Source of the DNA: Pelomyxa schiedti
Lineage: Eukaryota > Evosea > Pelobiontida > Pelomyxidae
Reading direction: 5' to 3'
Assembly (NCBI GenBank): GCA_020536535.1
Contig: JAHLWZ010000800.1
Location: forward strand, 62,001 to 126,000
DNA: 64,000 nt
Both the position numbers and the translations under genes were made by a program. The notes under the pieces are model-generated. The model was given only the letters and a program-made list of their open reading frames with translations, had not been told where the DNA came from and made no database searches. Below are positions 21,909 to 33,889 of the stretch, one piece after another (the first letter of the stretch is position 1; every line of letters starts with the position of its first letter).

Positions 21909-23482
21909 TTAGTGTGAGTTCGCACTAATTCTTTGGGTTTGGGTGTCGTAGTACAGCCAGAGCTGTTTCATAAAGGAATTATTTGGGCACACAATTGGCC
22001 TTACAGTTCTCAGATACTCCAGTGCCTTGTCTGGTGCGATGTTTTGCACAGCAATGAGATAGGCACAAGCAATTGTAGCACTACGAGACACTCCTGCAAA
22101 GCAGTGAACAAGACAACTGCCGCCACTCCGAACAGCCTCACTGATGAACTCCACACAGCTGGAAAATGACTGAGCCAGCTTCCTAGCCTGTAGTTCCTTG
22201 TCTTCATCTGCAGCATTCAAGATTTTGTAGCGGAAATCTTTTGGGAAGTAATAGTCGGGCATTACGGCAGCACAATTTAAAATATGTGTTATTCCTGTTG
22301 GTGTGTTAGACGAGGCCCGAAGTTTCTGTGTACCTTTCAGTTTAAGAGAACTTTTGCAGGATGCAGCCCTTATGTTTCCAATGTAAACATTAGGGCAAAA
22401 CTCCTGGGCATAACACGAAAATTGAGAATCATTGATCTGGTGAAGCTTAAATTTTCGGGGTACTCAATGGAAAGAATACCTGAGGGACATCTTGAAGGTA
22501 TTTTGGGACAACTATGATTGGATTCAGTGATACATCAAGTGGGGTCATTTTCCTCAAAGCACTAATGCCACAAGATGCAAGCGTATCTTGTGGTGGAGAC
22601 TCTGTTAGGTTTGCCTCCACAAGTGGATCAAACTCGGAAATGTCGTTTGAGTGGAAACTGACAGAGGAAAGTCCTGGGAAATAAAATTAGACAAGTAAAA
22701 GAAATAGGTATTAACCAACCTTGTAATGCTAAGGTTGCAATAATCTTTGTTGGGAACACACGAAATAAATTATGTGATAAATCCAGAGTAGTCAACGAGC
22801 ATAGTTGGGTGATGGTTGTTGGAAGAGTTGTTAGCTTGTTGTTTTCCAGTAATAACTGCGTCAGGTTTTTGAGCCCACAGACGTGGCTTCCAAGCACAGC
22901 AATGGTGTTGTGCGACAAGTCCAGTTCACGCAACATTGTCAAGGAGAATATCTCACTGGGCAATTCTCTCAAATGGTTTCTCTGCAGATTAAGGATTGTT
23001 ATACGAGATAGGCACTTAATTGCTGACGGTGGAATTTCCGTGATAAGATTTCCAGCTAGACTCACAAACTGGACAGAGGGTGGCATGCAGCAGAAGGATT
23101 CATTTGTAAGTCGATTGTCGTTTAATTTGAGTGTATGAAGTGCTGTGTGAGTGCGAGAAATGTCAGGAAAATGTGAAAGTGAGTTTCCCCCAAGAACAAG
23201 GGTTCTCAGGTTTGTGGCAGAAACCACAATATCACATTCAGTGAGTTCATTACAGCACGCATTGAATTCACACAGGTTTGCAGCGAATGTCCGGAGGCCC
23301 TCCAGAGAGGTTAATTCGTTTGCTTGCATATTAAGTGACGTGAGTGCAGTGAGTTGTGATAGTTCATGTGGTATGGTTTTAAACGAAGCTCCTTTGAAGT
23401 TCAAAGATTTGAGGGAAGTCATGAGCAAAACTTCTGAAGGAATAGCGCAGATATCGGAAAAGGATAGATCCACAACTTTCAT
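21909..23482 (-). CDS. Leucine-rich-repeat dual-specificity phosphatase (MPL-type)
   Basis: Starts at ATG 23482. The long exon 1 encodes about ten LRRs (for example LTALTSLNMQANELTSLEGL; LRELDLSHNTIAVLGSHVCG; LTQLLLENNKLTTLPTTITQ). The gene continues through short exons (SFHSNDISEFDPLVEANLTE; FCPNVYIGNIRAASCKSSLK; GITHILNCAAVMPDYYFPKD) into a DUSP catalytic domain. The active site is VHCFAGVSRSATIACAYLIA, matching HCxxGxxRS, with the general-acid loop in NAADEDKE. TAA at 21909. LRR plus DUSP in one chain is the architecture of the MAP-kinase phosphatases with LRRs in amoebozoa, which supports the taxonomic guess. The substrate is probably a MAP kinase (inference). Confidence 0.85.
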
Positions 23483-23700
23483 AGGATCCACAGTCTTTGG
23501 TTTCTTTGGTGGTTTTGTTTTTTCTATATGAAGTTACATTATACGATTTAGGAAATAACTGGGCAGACTTTTATTTGGGCCAACAGAGGGGTGAAACTCA
23601 GAGCGAACAACAAGTGTCATAGCCACGTTTCCTAACGCTATAAGGACTTCTTTTTAAGTGCAGGAAAAAAACCATATCCCCCGGTTCTTGTTAAACGTTC

Positions 23701-23907
23701 ATGATAAGTAGTAAGATGGTGAGGCCCATCCTCAGTCCTGTCATGTATGAATTTCGAAAGATTGAATTAGGAAAGGAATACCGATACACAAAGAATTTCC
23801 ACTTAGAATTGGAGTCATCTGGGCCTCGACTCAGGTGTATTGTTGAAAAGTTCTCCAATGTTGTATACGTTCCTGATGCATCATCCACGAATACTACGGC
23901 AGCGTAA
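23701..23907 (+). CDS. Hypothetical small protein (68 aa)
   Basis: Single frame ATG 23701 to TAA 23907, sitting between a minus-strand start (23482) and a minus-strand end (23947). The sequence looks structured: MVRPILSPVMYEFRKIELGK, EYRYTKNFHLELESSGPRLR, CIVEKFSNVVYVPDASS. The second Met (residue 6) may be the real start. No family recognised; short but with protein-like composition. Confidence 0.4.
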   Translation: MISSKMVRPILSPVMYEFRKIELGKEYRYTKNFHLELESSGPRLRCIVEKFSNVVYVPDASSTNTTAA

Positions 23908-23946
23908 TGAAAATTGGGGGTATAAAGGCTATGTTATATCTTTAGG

Positions 23947-25347
23947 TTAAACAGAAGCACAACCAACACTTACTTGTGATCCAGGGGCACTTTCCGATTC
24001 CACTGTTTGCTTAAAATGGCAGGAAAGGTAACCTAAAACGGGTGAGTTCGATTTTTTAACTTCCAAGTTGCGCAGACCAGTGCATCTCCAGCTTTTGGAC
24101 AAGCAAACTAAATAGAGATCAGTAGTTACTGAAAGTAGGTGTGCAAGGACCTCATTTATTCCAAATTTTCGAGAGAAATCACATAGACTTCCAGAGATGT
24201 AATGACTCCCGTATAACCCCCACAATTCCTTAAGTTGCTCCGTCACACTACTTTGTATTGAAGCAGTTAAAGACTCCGGAGCAACTTCAACAGCCTCACA
24301 TGTGGGTGTGGGAGGCGCTGAAACTCGATGAAGGGAAGTAAGGTCAAATGAACGCAAAGTAGAAAGAAGATCCGCCCGAGAGGTGTCCTTTCCAACTGTA
24401 TTTTTGCTACTTGGTGCTGGAGTGCATTTTTGCTGAGCAGATAACATAGACAAGAGGTCTTCTGAGGCAGTGTTCAACAAAGCACAACCCAAACGTTGGG
24501 CTAGATTCAAGTTTGTTTGTTGCCCAGTTTCCACTTGCGTCTCGTTGCTGGCCGCAATTGGAATAATGATGTCATTCAAAAATGGAACCGCCACACCACA
24601 AATCGCGTCGCTGTCAAGCAAACCCCCGCCGCAAACAGCGGAGCACACCCGGGCGCAATCTGTCCATAGAACCATACGGGGTAGAGTTGCGTGCAAGCAA
24701 CCAAGCCCGTCAGCTGCCGACGCACAAGCAGCCGCATGAGTGCTGTTGGCAGAATCTAGTGCAGCGTGGTACGTACTGAAGCGGGCCAGAGATTCCCGCA
24801 GCCTTGCTCTCCTCCCCCTCACCGTGCTTGCTGCCTCATTTTCCCCGCTCCTGATCGCCGACCCCGCAGACGCGCTGGCGGCGTTCGGCAGCCCAGTTTC
24901 CTGTGCCGAAGCCGAGACGGCAGCTGCGGCCGTGGATCTTGCTGGTGCGCCTTGGACGGCGGCGGCGCCGCAGTCGGTTGGCACCGAGAGCGAGGCGCCG
25001 CGCTTTCGTGTCGGCGACGGCCGCCACAGCGGCACTACGCGACACAAGTTTGTGGTTGTGTCGCCTTCAGATCTGCCGTTGTTGCTGCACGCGCAGCACG
25101 CGAACGAGACCCTGGACCCCATGAAGTCCAGAGAACGCTGGCATCTACCCACGACCCCGCGGTCCACATACAACCCATCGTCGTCGCCGCTCGTTGGTTC
25201 GCTAAGTATCATCTCTCTCAGCCCCTTGGTTGTTTTTTTTAGTTTCTCTTTGTTGTTTAGGAACATTTCTCCTTGAAATGTCGCATTTCCAGAACTGGAA
25301 AGCCGACCTTTCTTTGAACGGTTAATTAGACGAGTAGATCTTGTCAT
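23947..25347 (-). CDS. Hypothetical protein, about 466 aa
   Basis: Long single frame from ATG 25347 (MTRSTRLINRSKKGRLSSSG) to TAA 23947. The N-terminus is basic. The middle (about residues 130-260) is Ala/Ser/Cys-rich and encoded by unusually GC-rich DNA (24580-25120). It includes the Arg-rich helix VRGRRARLRESLARFSTYHA and CARVCSAVCGGGLLDSD. The C-terminal third is helical (ESLTASIQSSVTEQLKELWG; KFGINEVLAHLLSVTTDLYL). A small intron may lie near 25200-25260 (gtttaggaacatttctcc region), though the frame is open without it. No domain recognised. Its start overlaps that of the divergent plus-strand gene. Confidence 0.6.
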   Translation of the reverse strand: MTRSTRLINRSKKGRLSSSGNATFQGEMFLNNKEKLKKTTKGLREMILSEPTSGDDDGLYVDRGVVGRCQRSLDFMGSRVSFACCACSNNGRSEGDTTTNLCRVVPLWRPSPTRKRGASLSVPTDCGAAAVQGAPARSTAAAAVSASAQETGLPNAASASAGSAIRSGENEAASTVRGRRARLRESLARFSTYHAALDSANSTHAAACASAADGLGCLHATLPRMVLWTDCARVCSAVCGGGLLDSDAICGVAVPFLNDIIIPIAASNETQVETGQQTNLNLAQRLGCALLNTASEDLLSMLSAQQKCTPAPSSKNTVGKDTSRADLLSTLRSFDLTSLHRVSAPPTPTCEAVEVAPESLTASIQSSVTEQLKELWGLYGSHYISGSLCDFSRKFGINEVLAHLLSVTTDLYLVCLSKSWRCTGLRNLEVKKSNSPVLGYLSCHFKQTVESESAPGSQVSVGCASV

Positions 25348-27487
25348 GACTGACGGTGGTGTTGCGTCCGTGGCCACTCCGGCGACAGTACGAGGAATGT
25401 GTTGCGAGGCACATGAATCTTTGCCACCTGTACGTATTAGTACTACGAGATTTCTTTTTTTTTTTTTCTTTTTCCAGCCTGTGGCAACACCGTCGATGGT
25501 GTCAATTTGTATTTTCTTGTTGGAACTTGTCTTTTTGTGAAATAACGACCAGTGCAGGGTTGCGTTGCAAATTTCGGAACTGGGGAATCAGGCGGGGTGG
25601 CGAAGGACAACTGGGCCGTTTTGGTTGCAGGAGAGCACTGGAAATTGGCCACTGGAGAAAGAATGATGGGAAGCAACCACTGCAGCCTGGAATGGGTTGG
25701 CTCAGCGTGCGTTTGGAATGTGATTTAGTACTCAATTGCTGATTTAAGTTGTACTTGAAGGTACGGGCAGATTGTGGACCACTATGGCAGAGACCACGTC
25801 ATTGTAATAGCACAGCTGCAGGAAGTTGGCTTTCCTCTCCACACATGATTAAACCAAAAAACTTTTAACTTCTGGTTTTTCCCCAGACTATACAGTGGCT
25901 AAAGAATGCAATTGCCTCTGGATTACCACTCTTCTCCTCGACATTGTCTGTCGAAGAAAGCAAAGTGAGATGGCAGGCCAAAGTTTGTGATATAAGTACT
26001 GGCTTTATCTCACCTTTCCAAGTTGGACAGACTATTTTACAATTGCAGAAGGTTGTATGATGATGGAGGTTCAGACTACGATGGCTTGGATGTGAATCCA
26101 GCTACGCTAATAGGAGTGCTCCTCGGCAACCCTATTAAACCTGGTACTATTTTTTCCATTAACCTCTCTTTCCAACACCCTTCCTATCTTTATAAGGGCA
26201 CAGGGTTGTCCCACAATCATCACGTGGTAGCTTATTTCTTGCAATTTATTCTCATGGTTCCGATTGTACTGTTAGTGATGACCGTCAGAGAGAGATCGAA
26301 GCTACAATAATTTGTGACACTTGTGGTAGAAAACATGAGCCCAATATGCAATACGACCATTATCATTGCTCTCTTGTGTGCCCATCATTCAGTTTTCTTT
26401 CTGTAATATATTTTATAGGGAACAAGGGAATGGTATTTCCATATGCCACACCCTTCTCCTCCAAGTTTGTATGGTATACTCCTTTTTTTTCCTTCTTCAA
26501 CTTATTTTACTCAAAGACCTTGGAATTTCGTTGCCAAGCCAAAGTCCCTATACGAAAGTTTTTTGGCAGCAGCTATTCCAAGTGTACCACCAGCTCACTG
26601 CTCAAAATCCCCATCGCCCCATTATTGGCGTTATGAACTTCTGTATGAGTGGGGGGACAATCAAATTCTGGAATCGCCCCTCCTATAAGAAATATTGTAA
26701 AGTAGATTCTTGGCCTCTTTGTAATGCCTGCCGAGCCTTTTTATAATGCTGACGACTTCAAATTAGTCATCTGTTGCAGTAGCAAGGAAACAAAGTTTTC
26801 TACAACAGGAAGCTTATTTGAAGCATGGTTTCATTGCCTCTCGCGATTAATACGAGATGACACTTTAACTTTGGGAGACTTCTATGGCGAAGTGGTTTGT
26901 GTCACTCTGATCTAAGCAACCTCCAACTCTTGGCAGGAAAACACATACTGGGCTAATAATTCTGAGATTATAGTAGATACTGTATTACAACAGTGGACGG
27001 TACCCCCTGAATTCTATGACCTAATTCAAAACTCTTTGCGCCTAATTGCAAGCAATCTTGCTCACATTGACGAAGCTCAATTGGTTTGAGCCTCCTTCTG
27101 ATTTGATCAACCTAACTCGAGAGTAAAGAATTCTCTGCAAGAGTTGGTACAAAAAGCAGGCGTCACAAAACTCACAATGTGTTTACATTGCAAAAAATTT
27201 ACTGGTCAGAGAGACCAACAGGGGCTATGCTCCACATGCTTTAATGCAGCCAAGTCAGGCCAAATAACTTTCCCTACTCTGGAACCCGCTGAGGTATTAT
27301 TTACCTCCATATCATTGCCGTTCCTCACAGTAACCCACACATATTGACTCAGGCTGTTCCAGATGTGCTGGCAGTGATTAACGCAGCCAAGAACCCTGAG
27401 ACTCAAGACTGTTCCCTGTGTGTACAGTATGGGGGCATTAGTCAAATACAAAACCTTCTTGTAAAAAATATCTTTGGTAACCACTAA
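25346..27487 (+). CDS. Hypothetical multi-exon protein with CxxC zinc-binding pairs
   Basis: At least eight exons from ATG 25346 or a nearby downstream ATG to TAA 27487. Exons reading as protein: WLKNAIASGLPLFSSTLSVE; DYDGLDVNPATLIGVLLGNP; ATIICDTCGRKHEPNMQYDH followed by YHC; LGISLPSQSPYTKVFWQQLF; GSLFEAWFHCLSRLIRDDTL; WTVPPEFYDLIQNSLRLIAS; TMCLHCKKFTGQRDQQGLCS then TCFNAAK; TQDCSLCVQYGGISQIQNLL. The CDTC and CLHCKK...CSTC pairs suggest small zinc-binding knuckles. The body is helical. No known family matched. The first exons are uncertain because two frames remain plausible between 25560 and 25740. Confidence 0.5.
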
Positions 27488-27677
27488 TCCGTCACTATCC
27501 CACAAAACAAGAGTGCAATAAAATGCTTGGCTTGCTATTTTTTCGTACCTACTGCTATTCTAAATTTAATTTGCTAAATTCTATTGCTCCTTCGCAATTG
27601 CCGATCAATTAGCCCTAACGAGAGGCGAGTGACGCTGAAGGCAGTGGTGCGCGCCACTACGAAACGCAGAAACAATT

Positions 27678-30600
27678 ATGGGAATATTTAGCCTCGCTGT
27701 GTGCACTTCTCGTTCTCACAATCAAGAACCAGCAAACAAATTTGCCCCAAACCAACCTAACTGCCACGAAGAAACGCACATCGTCTCTGGGAAAAGTAGT
27801 AGACTTGAACGCAGTGAATAAAGGAGACGAAGTGAGCGTCGTTATTGATGGAGACTCGTTGGTGTATTGGGTATTCACTGAAGCTATTTTTGCTTTGGGT
27901 CCTGATTTTTGGGTCGCTGGCGGACAATATGACACGTGCGTTTGAAAATTTCCTTATTGGTTTTTTTTTGTCTTAGGGGTGAAATATAATCCAATCCTCC
28001 TTATATTGTTTGACTGAACTCAACTGACAAAGATTGCATACGATTATTACACAGTTAGTAAAAGCGTTTGCTAAAAGGAACATTCTTCTTCACGTAATTT
28101 TCGATGGACCTGTTGTATCCTATGAAAAGGTATTACTCTGGTAGCGGTTTTTTCCAATAACACATTACCATAACAGGAGCTCACATTTAAGACACGAAGG
28201 AGCACTGAAATAAGAGCTGTTTCTAGTGTATGGCGCACTCTTCGTAATTCCATTCCTCTTCAAGCGGGATGCCCTGCAATTCCTCATTTATCAAAGGCAC
28301 TCCCTGTGTTAAGAAGAATTTCACACTTTGACACATGTTAGATGCAAATTTATTGGACCCTGAAAAGCTTAGGTGTGCCGACGTATGTTGCTCTCAGTGA
28401 AGGTGACAGAGATGTTGCACAATATTGCTTTTCGAGGTTAATTATCTTCTTGCATCTTTCCATCTTAATAAGCTAAGGCCAAAGTTACTCTATGGCGTTA
28501 TTTCCCAAGTACTTTGCCCCGTTTCAAAGGTTCTCTGACAGTATTCCAGGACTCAGACTACCTTGTTTACAAAATACCCAATTACATCCCTTTTAATAGC
28601 CTGGTTTGTTCTTTCTTTCTCGTTGTATCTCCTCACTTTTTTGATAGAAATTTCATAGTTCTTCGTTGGTATGCAAAGTTATTTCTCCAAAAGAGGTTTC
28701 TGAAAATTACGGCATTCACGTTGATGTATGTAATCAACTTCCAGTGACAATTTCATGTACACCACAAAATAACAGCTACTTCCTGTTTGGGCCTGTATGC
28801 TTGGAAATGATTACTTTGACCGAATCGCGTATGCCCTGCCCTTTGGTTTTTCTCCTTCATTGTTTATGGTTACAAGATCTCTTGGAATTGTGGGGTCAAG
28901 CCAATTTTTAGAGAAGGCCTGTCACTCTAAGAATCTACACCTCTCACAGAGAGAAATTGAAGAAATTGTTACTGCTGTTGCCAATAATTTCGCCAGTGGG
29001 CACGAAAAAGGTTATTTCAGTTTTATTTCAGACCTGTGGTCACTTGTAAATAGAGGGGTTCAAGCGCAAACTTTTTGCTGCTCTTATGCAGTACTATTAT
29101 GCCTCCAATTTGACAGTGGGAGAAAATGTTATTTCCCTCTACGAGGCGGAAGAGTGTTACCTATCCAAATGCACCCGAAGATTGCCACCAAAAACCCCTG
29201 AAACTGAAACAACACCAGTTAGTGATAGCAATGCGGTATGCGCATCCCCAGAAGGAAAAAATGTACCGTCAGAGGTGAATATTTTGCCTCAAGCTCCTTC
29301 CGAGTGCACTGTGCACTCGCAAGTAGTTGAATCCACCTCCAAGGATCAAACACCCCCAACTACTGTATCAGATTCCGCAGCTAGTCAGAGTACTGTCACC
29401 AGTGCTCCTGTAATTTCACCATCAAAATCGAAGAAGAAAAAGTCAAAGAAAAAAAAATCAAATATGGACTTCTCATCTCACATAGACACAAAGCAGCATG
29501 CTCCTCACATGTTGAATGTACCACACGGTAAGTGTGCACTTTCATTTACAATGTTAACATGCTGCAGAAATACTGGAAGTGCTGCCTAATACAATTTACC
29601 TTAGAAGAACAGTTGAAGCTGCCTGCTTTCAAAGAGTATTTTGTCGTGTACTGAACCACAGTGAACATTCTCGTGTTCCCTCTCCCTGGCTTCTTACCCG
29701 ACCTATAAGAAAGCGTCTTTATGGCGTGTTACTGCCACCAACTGGAAGTGTGTCCCTTAAAAAGAATATACCAATTCTCATTACAATGAAAAGAGCCGGT
29801 GGTTGAATGGTCACAGGATGCATCTGTAGAATATTCTTCTGCGTCTGTGCATCCTTATAAAGAAGTTCATGGCACACCTCTACCTCCCATTGGAGATATT
29901 CTTGTGCTTCAGCCCACTGATTCAAAGCGCTTTTCTCTTTTTTGGTTACTGATGGGAGTCAAGTCCCCAAATGTTTCTATTCCCGGTCCACTTGATAATG
30001 TGTGGCTCCTATGTGTATGCAGGTGTTACTATGAAAATCTGAGGAGGAAACATTTACCCTAACATGCAGTGTTCTGGTTTGTGCTATTTCATCCCTGTCG
30101 CAACCCCTTCTGTCAGAATGGGAATTTGATGCGTTGGTTTCTTATTTTGTATCACTGCATGAGTCTCCCGAGCCCTCAATTCCCATTACCAATGTCAGTA
30201 AACATGTATTTTAATTCCTCTGATGACACCTAATAGCTTCTGGTACATTTCATGGGTGACTACCAACAAAACGATACAAATCCTACCACCCTAGAAGTAG
30301 TAAGACCACCACACCTCAATGCACCTTTGAATAACAGTGATGATACAAGCAACCAGCACTATCACCACAACCCCCCATCACGCAGACACAAGAAAACCTC
30401 CACCATTCCCGTAGTTCAGCCACCCTACTTATCGTATTGCCTTACGGGGACATACCTTCCACTTCACAAGAAGTATTCACAACGCGATCAGCACCCCACG
30501 CGGACAGTACTTACGCGAGCAGTTCACCTCCTCAATGTAGTGCAGGTCCTGTGTGACCAATGCTTAGAGATAATTCAACTGTGTTGGGCACCCACGGTTG

Positions 30601-31023
30601 TACCAGGGATGCCCGGACCTCACCAGTTGATCAATGGACTGGCCTGGCAGAAATCCTACCAAGAAAGGCTACTGGCACATTCGCTTGTATGCCACCTTTT
30701 TCTCCTTCACCCTTTTAACAGCTTCTCAGGGGACTGAGGCCGAACTTCCACTCTCAGCTGCCGCAAGAAATATCAAGAACCTAGTTCTCTCCTGCATCCC
30801 ACAAGCACCAGTATTCCTACGGTACAGTTCATCAGACTATGATACCACAACTACAACTGCATCAACTTCCACTTCCACTTCAACTACAGCTACCACTTCT
30901 GATGAAGATAGCACAACAATTCAAGAACAAGAGCCCCAGCCCAGCAAACCAGAAGCTGAAGAAACGAACCAGCCGCAATTAGGAGAAACTCCACCCGCCG
31001 ATCACTCACCCGAGGAACCTTGA
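27678..31023 (+). CDS. Asteroid/FAM120-like PIN (XPG-N) domain protein
   Basis: ATG 27678 starts MGIFSLA, the usual MGI/VxxL start of XPG-fold proteins. A 28-nt intron (gtgtgcacttc...caatcaag) joins it to NQQTNLPQTNLTATKKRTSS. The PIN core follows: VSVVIDGDSLVYWVF (catalytic Asp), FWVAGGQYDT, LLHVIFDGPVVSYEK, YWTLKSLGVPTYVALSEGDR (acidic ExDR) and GNDYFDRIAYALPFGFSP (GNDY motif). Behind it lies a long Ser/Thr region with a Lys run (SKSKKKKSKKKKS near 29430), and the C-terminal domain NTIYLRRTVEAACFQRVFCR, LLTRPIRKRLYGVLLPPTGS. Asteroid proteins are nuclease-fold proteins often lacking full activity. The 3' end is ambiguous: stop at about 30784 or, in another frame, an acidic Thr-rich tail to 31023. 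Confidence 0.72.
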
Positions 31024-31169
31024 GGCGAAACTTCCTCAGGGTTTGACACCACTTCCCTGCGTGGTCGGATTTGCGTCTGATCCGGGGTTTTGGTTCTTTC
31101 AATCAGACACTCACCCCCAGTTGCTAATTATCGGTACATTTTTTTTCATTTTTTTAATTAAAAACTGGA

Positions 31170-33889
31170 ATGGCAGATCCCGGGTTTCGACGTAGCAGCG
31201 GGCGAGGGGCAAGTAGTGAGTGGTCTTCGACATCTACGTCCGCGTCTGCATCGTCGTCGTCGTCATCATCTTCATCTTTGTCATCTTCGCATGACGACGT
31301 AATCGCTTTGTCGCGGTAACCTTTGCCGCTCGCACTCGCCAACTTGTGCCACCTTTCTTACGTTCTTTAGAGAAGACGCTGCTTTCATCATCGGAACCAG
31401 TGCTACGTGTAAGTTGAAAATAGAGCGCGTGTCCGGTGCCACTCTTATTCTCGACAATTCTCGCGACAACCCCAGACTTACCATCAAGTACTGCATCTAC
31501 TTCTACCTCAAATACCTACACTTTTTTTGTCTCATTCGGCATGACTTCAACGTTAACAGCATAAATAATAATAAGCAAATCATCATCAACACCATTAACT
31601 GTGTGTACGTCGTCATCTTCTTTTCTTCGTTTTCTTCCAAGCATTGTCCTTATTAACCAATCACTTCTTCATCACGGCAGTGTCATTTTTACCCTCACAA
31701 ATATGTATCATCATCAACTTTGCCCTAACCTCTTCACCCTCGTACCCCAACATCCATCAGAGGAGATCGTATAGCCCGCCGACGTGCTAGGAAATACGTT
31801 GACCTAATTTGTCAGCAGCGAGTTGGTCTTGTTCACGTTGATCCAGAGAACAACCACGATGACGACCTTACACTTCTTGAGGTACCTTTGGATTGTGTTG
31901 GTTATGTAACAGGTAACGAGTGACATCTCACTACCGAAAATTAATTTAATTAATTTACTTGGCCTTAGGAACCAAAGGGGCAACAATGAGAAAAATAGAG
32001 GAGGAATGGGATATTCTGTTATTTTTCATCACACATCATACCCTCACCAAAGGAAGCAAGGTTGAAACTCTTGCCATTTTTGGTGATCGGCGTGGGAGGT
32101 ACACTTCTGTTTCTGTTGTGATAGATTGAATAACAACAATGCAGGAGAGGTGCCGAGTTGAAACTCATGTCAGCAATAGAACAGAAACGGCCGGGACACT
32201 ATACCCATAATGCAAAGGATACCACTTGTGATGATGAATGGGGAACAGAAACTCTGCTGATTCCAGCTACAGCCCTGTCCTACATCCTGGGAAAACGTGG
32301 TTCCACAAAGTGCTGTTCATATTGCATCCCTCTCTTGTTAATTTTCTTTTCTAGGAGGAAGATTGCGCATGCATCGGGTAGCATTATTGAATATGTTGGC
32401 AGTGTGGCTTACCTCTCTGGGTACCGTGCTGAAAGACAGCGTGCACGGGAGTATCTATTGTTGTTGATGGAGCAGCGCCTTGGTCCAGTTCATGTTGAGA
32501 CACACAGCACAAGACGTGACTGCACCTATGTGGACATACCGACTGAGTGTGTTGGGTATGTCACAGGTTTGAAGGTTAGTTTCATAATCTGAGTGTTGTC
32601 GTTAACAAAGTGCAGGGTCGTTCTCTCAGGTCAATAGAAGAAAGTACTGACACCTTCTGCTTCATTGATGGTGGCAAGTCAGGCGTACACAGTGATACAG
32701 AAAGGTTACTTATATTCGGCTTTGTGGAGCGGGGGAGAATGCGTGCTCAAGAAATGGTGATGGAGCTGATTAAACAGAAGCTTACCAATGTACTTTAGAG
32801 TGTCAAAATTGTTTCTTATATAAAATACAGGACAGAGAGGCACGAGGTCAATCCTTGTCTGGCTCGTCTGGAGGTCTCTTACCGGCACCAGTGAACACCT
32901 CCTATGCAGAAAAACGTATGAGTCCGCTTTCAACTGCACCTCCTCCGTCCAAGTATGCTCGAGTGGATTCACATGAACGGGATGAATACGATCACTCTTT
33001 CTATGGGGCAGACAGCCGAGACCCAAGATTTATCAGGGACAGAGATGTCAGGGACAGCAGAGAGATCAGGGAGAGAGACAGAGATAGAGACAGGTACCGA
33101 GACCGAGACAGAGAGAGGGACAGAGATGTAAGGGATGCCAGAGATATCAGGGAAAGAGACAGAGAAAGAGAGAGGGAAGTTGATGTGAGGAGTACTTATG
33201 ACCCGATTCGGGAGAGAGAATACCGAGAAAGGGAGTACCGAGAGCGTGAGAGAGAAAGAGTTGATCTAGAGCGATTAAGGGAGAGGGAGCATGATAGAGA
33301 CAGAGATTTGAGGGTTAGGGAACGAGACTTCAGAGAAAGGGAACGTGAGAGGGAGAGAGACATTGGAAGGGAAAGAGATCGATTATACGAGAGAGGTACA
33401 GAGAGGGAACGAGAGGAACTGATTGAAGAAAGAAGCAGGGGTTGGGACAGGGAGAGAGACCAAGAGCGAGTAAGAGGCAGACCTGATCTTGAGCTTGACC
33501 GTGACAATGATCGAGACCGCGACCGTGATCGCGACCGGGAGAATGAGAGACCAGCGGTGATGCCCAGATCCAGGATAGTGGATGTTATGGAGGCTGCAAG
33601 AGAAACTGAGAGGGATAGGCTTGAGAGAGACCGCACTAGCTACAGAGGCGACAGAACCAGCAAAGAGACTGATAAGGATGAAGAGAGGGACTCCTACAAA
33701 ACTAACAAGGATGAGGAAGCTGATGCGGAGCACTCGAAAGAACGCAGCACCAGCAATTCTTCACACACCAAAGTCAAGGACGAAAGTGTCTACACACCCC
33801 CTGAGGATGTATCTCTAGTGAACAACTACACAACAGAGGACACACCACACCCAGCCACAGCCCCACCTCGCCCCAACGATCAGCCTTAA
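31170..33889 (+). CDS. Multi-KH-domain RNA-binding protein with Arg-Asp/Arg-Glu dipeptide tail
   Basis: ATG 31170. N-terminal Ser tract, then tandem KH domains: EDAAFIIGTSATCKLKIERV then SGATLILDN; LEVPLDCVGYVTGTKGATMR then KIEEEW; ALSYILGKRGSTKRKIAHAS; VDIPTECVGYVTGLKGRSLR then SIEEST. Each shows a GxxG loop or a close variant (GTKG, GKRG, GLKG). After NREARGQ-type linker sequence, residues about 350-570 are an RD/RE/RDR dipeptide region (for example RDRDRDRYRDRDRERDRD), like SR-type splicing factors. The tail is acidic and Ser/Thr-rich and ends NDQP before TAA 33889. Probably a nuclear pre-mRNA factor (inference). The reverse-complement Ser/Arg and Asp-rich frames here are shadows. Confidence 0.83.

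Noticed and set aside
24740-25276. 178-residue plus-strand frame
   Set aside because: Lies opposite the GC-rich middle of the 466-residue minus-strand protein and shows no domain; high GC lowers stop frequency on both strands.
31154-31342. Asp-rich minus-strand frame
   Set aside because: Reverse shadow of the Ser tract at the start of the KH protein, whose splicing and KH domains are well supported.
33196-33636. 146-residue minus-strand Ser/Leu/Arg-rich frame
   Set aside because: It is the reverse complement of the RD/RE dipeptide region of the KH protein and has no independent features.
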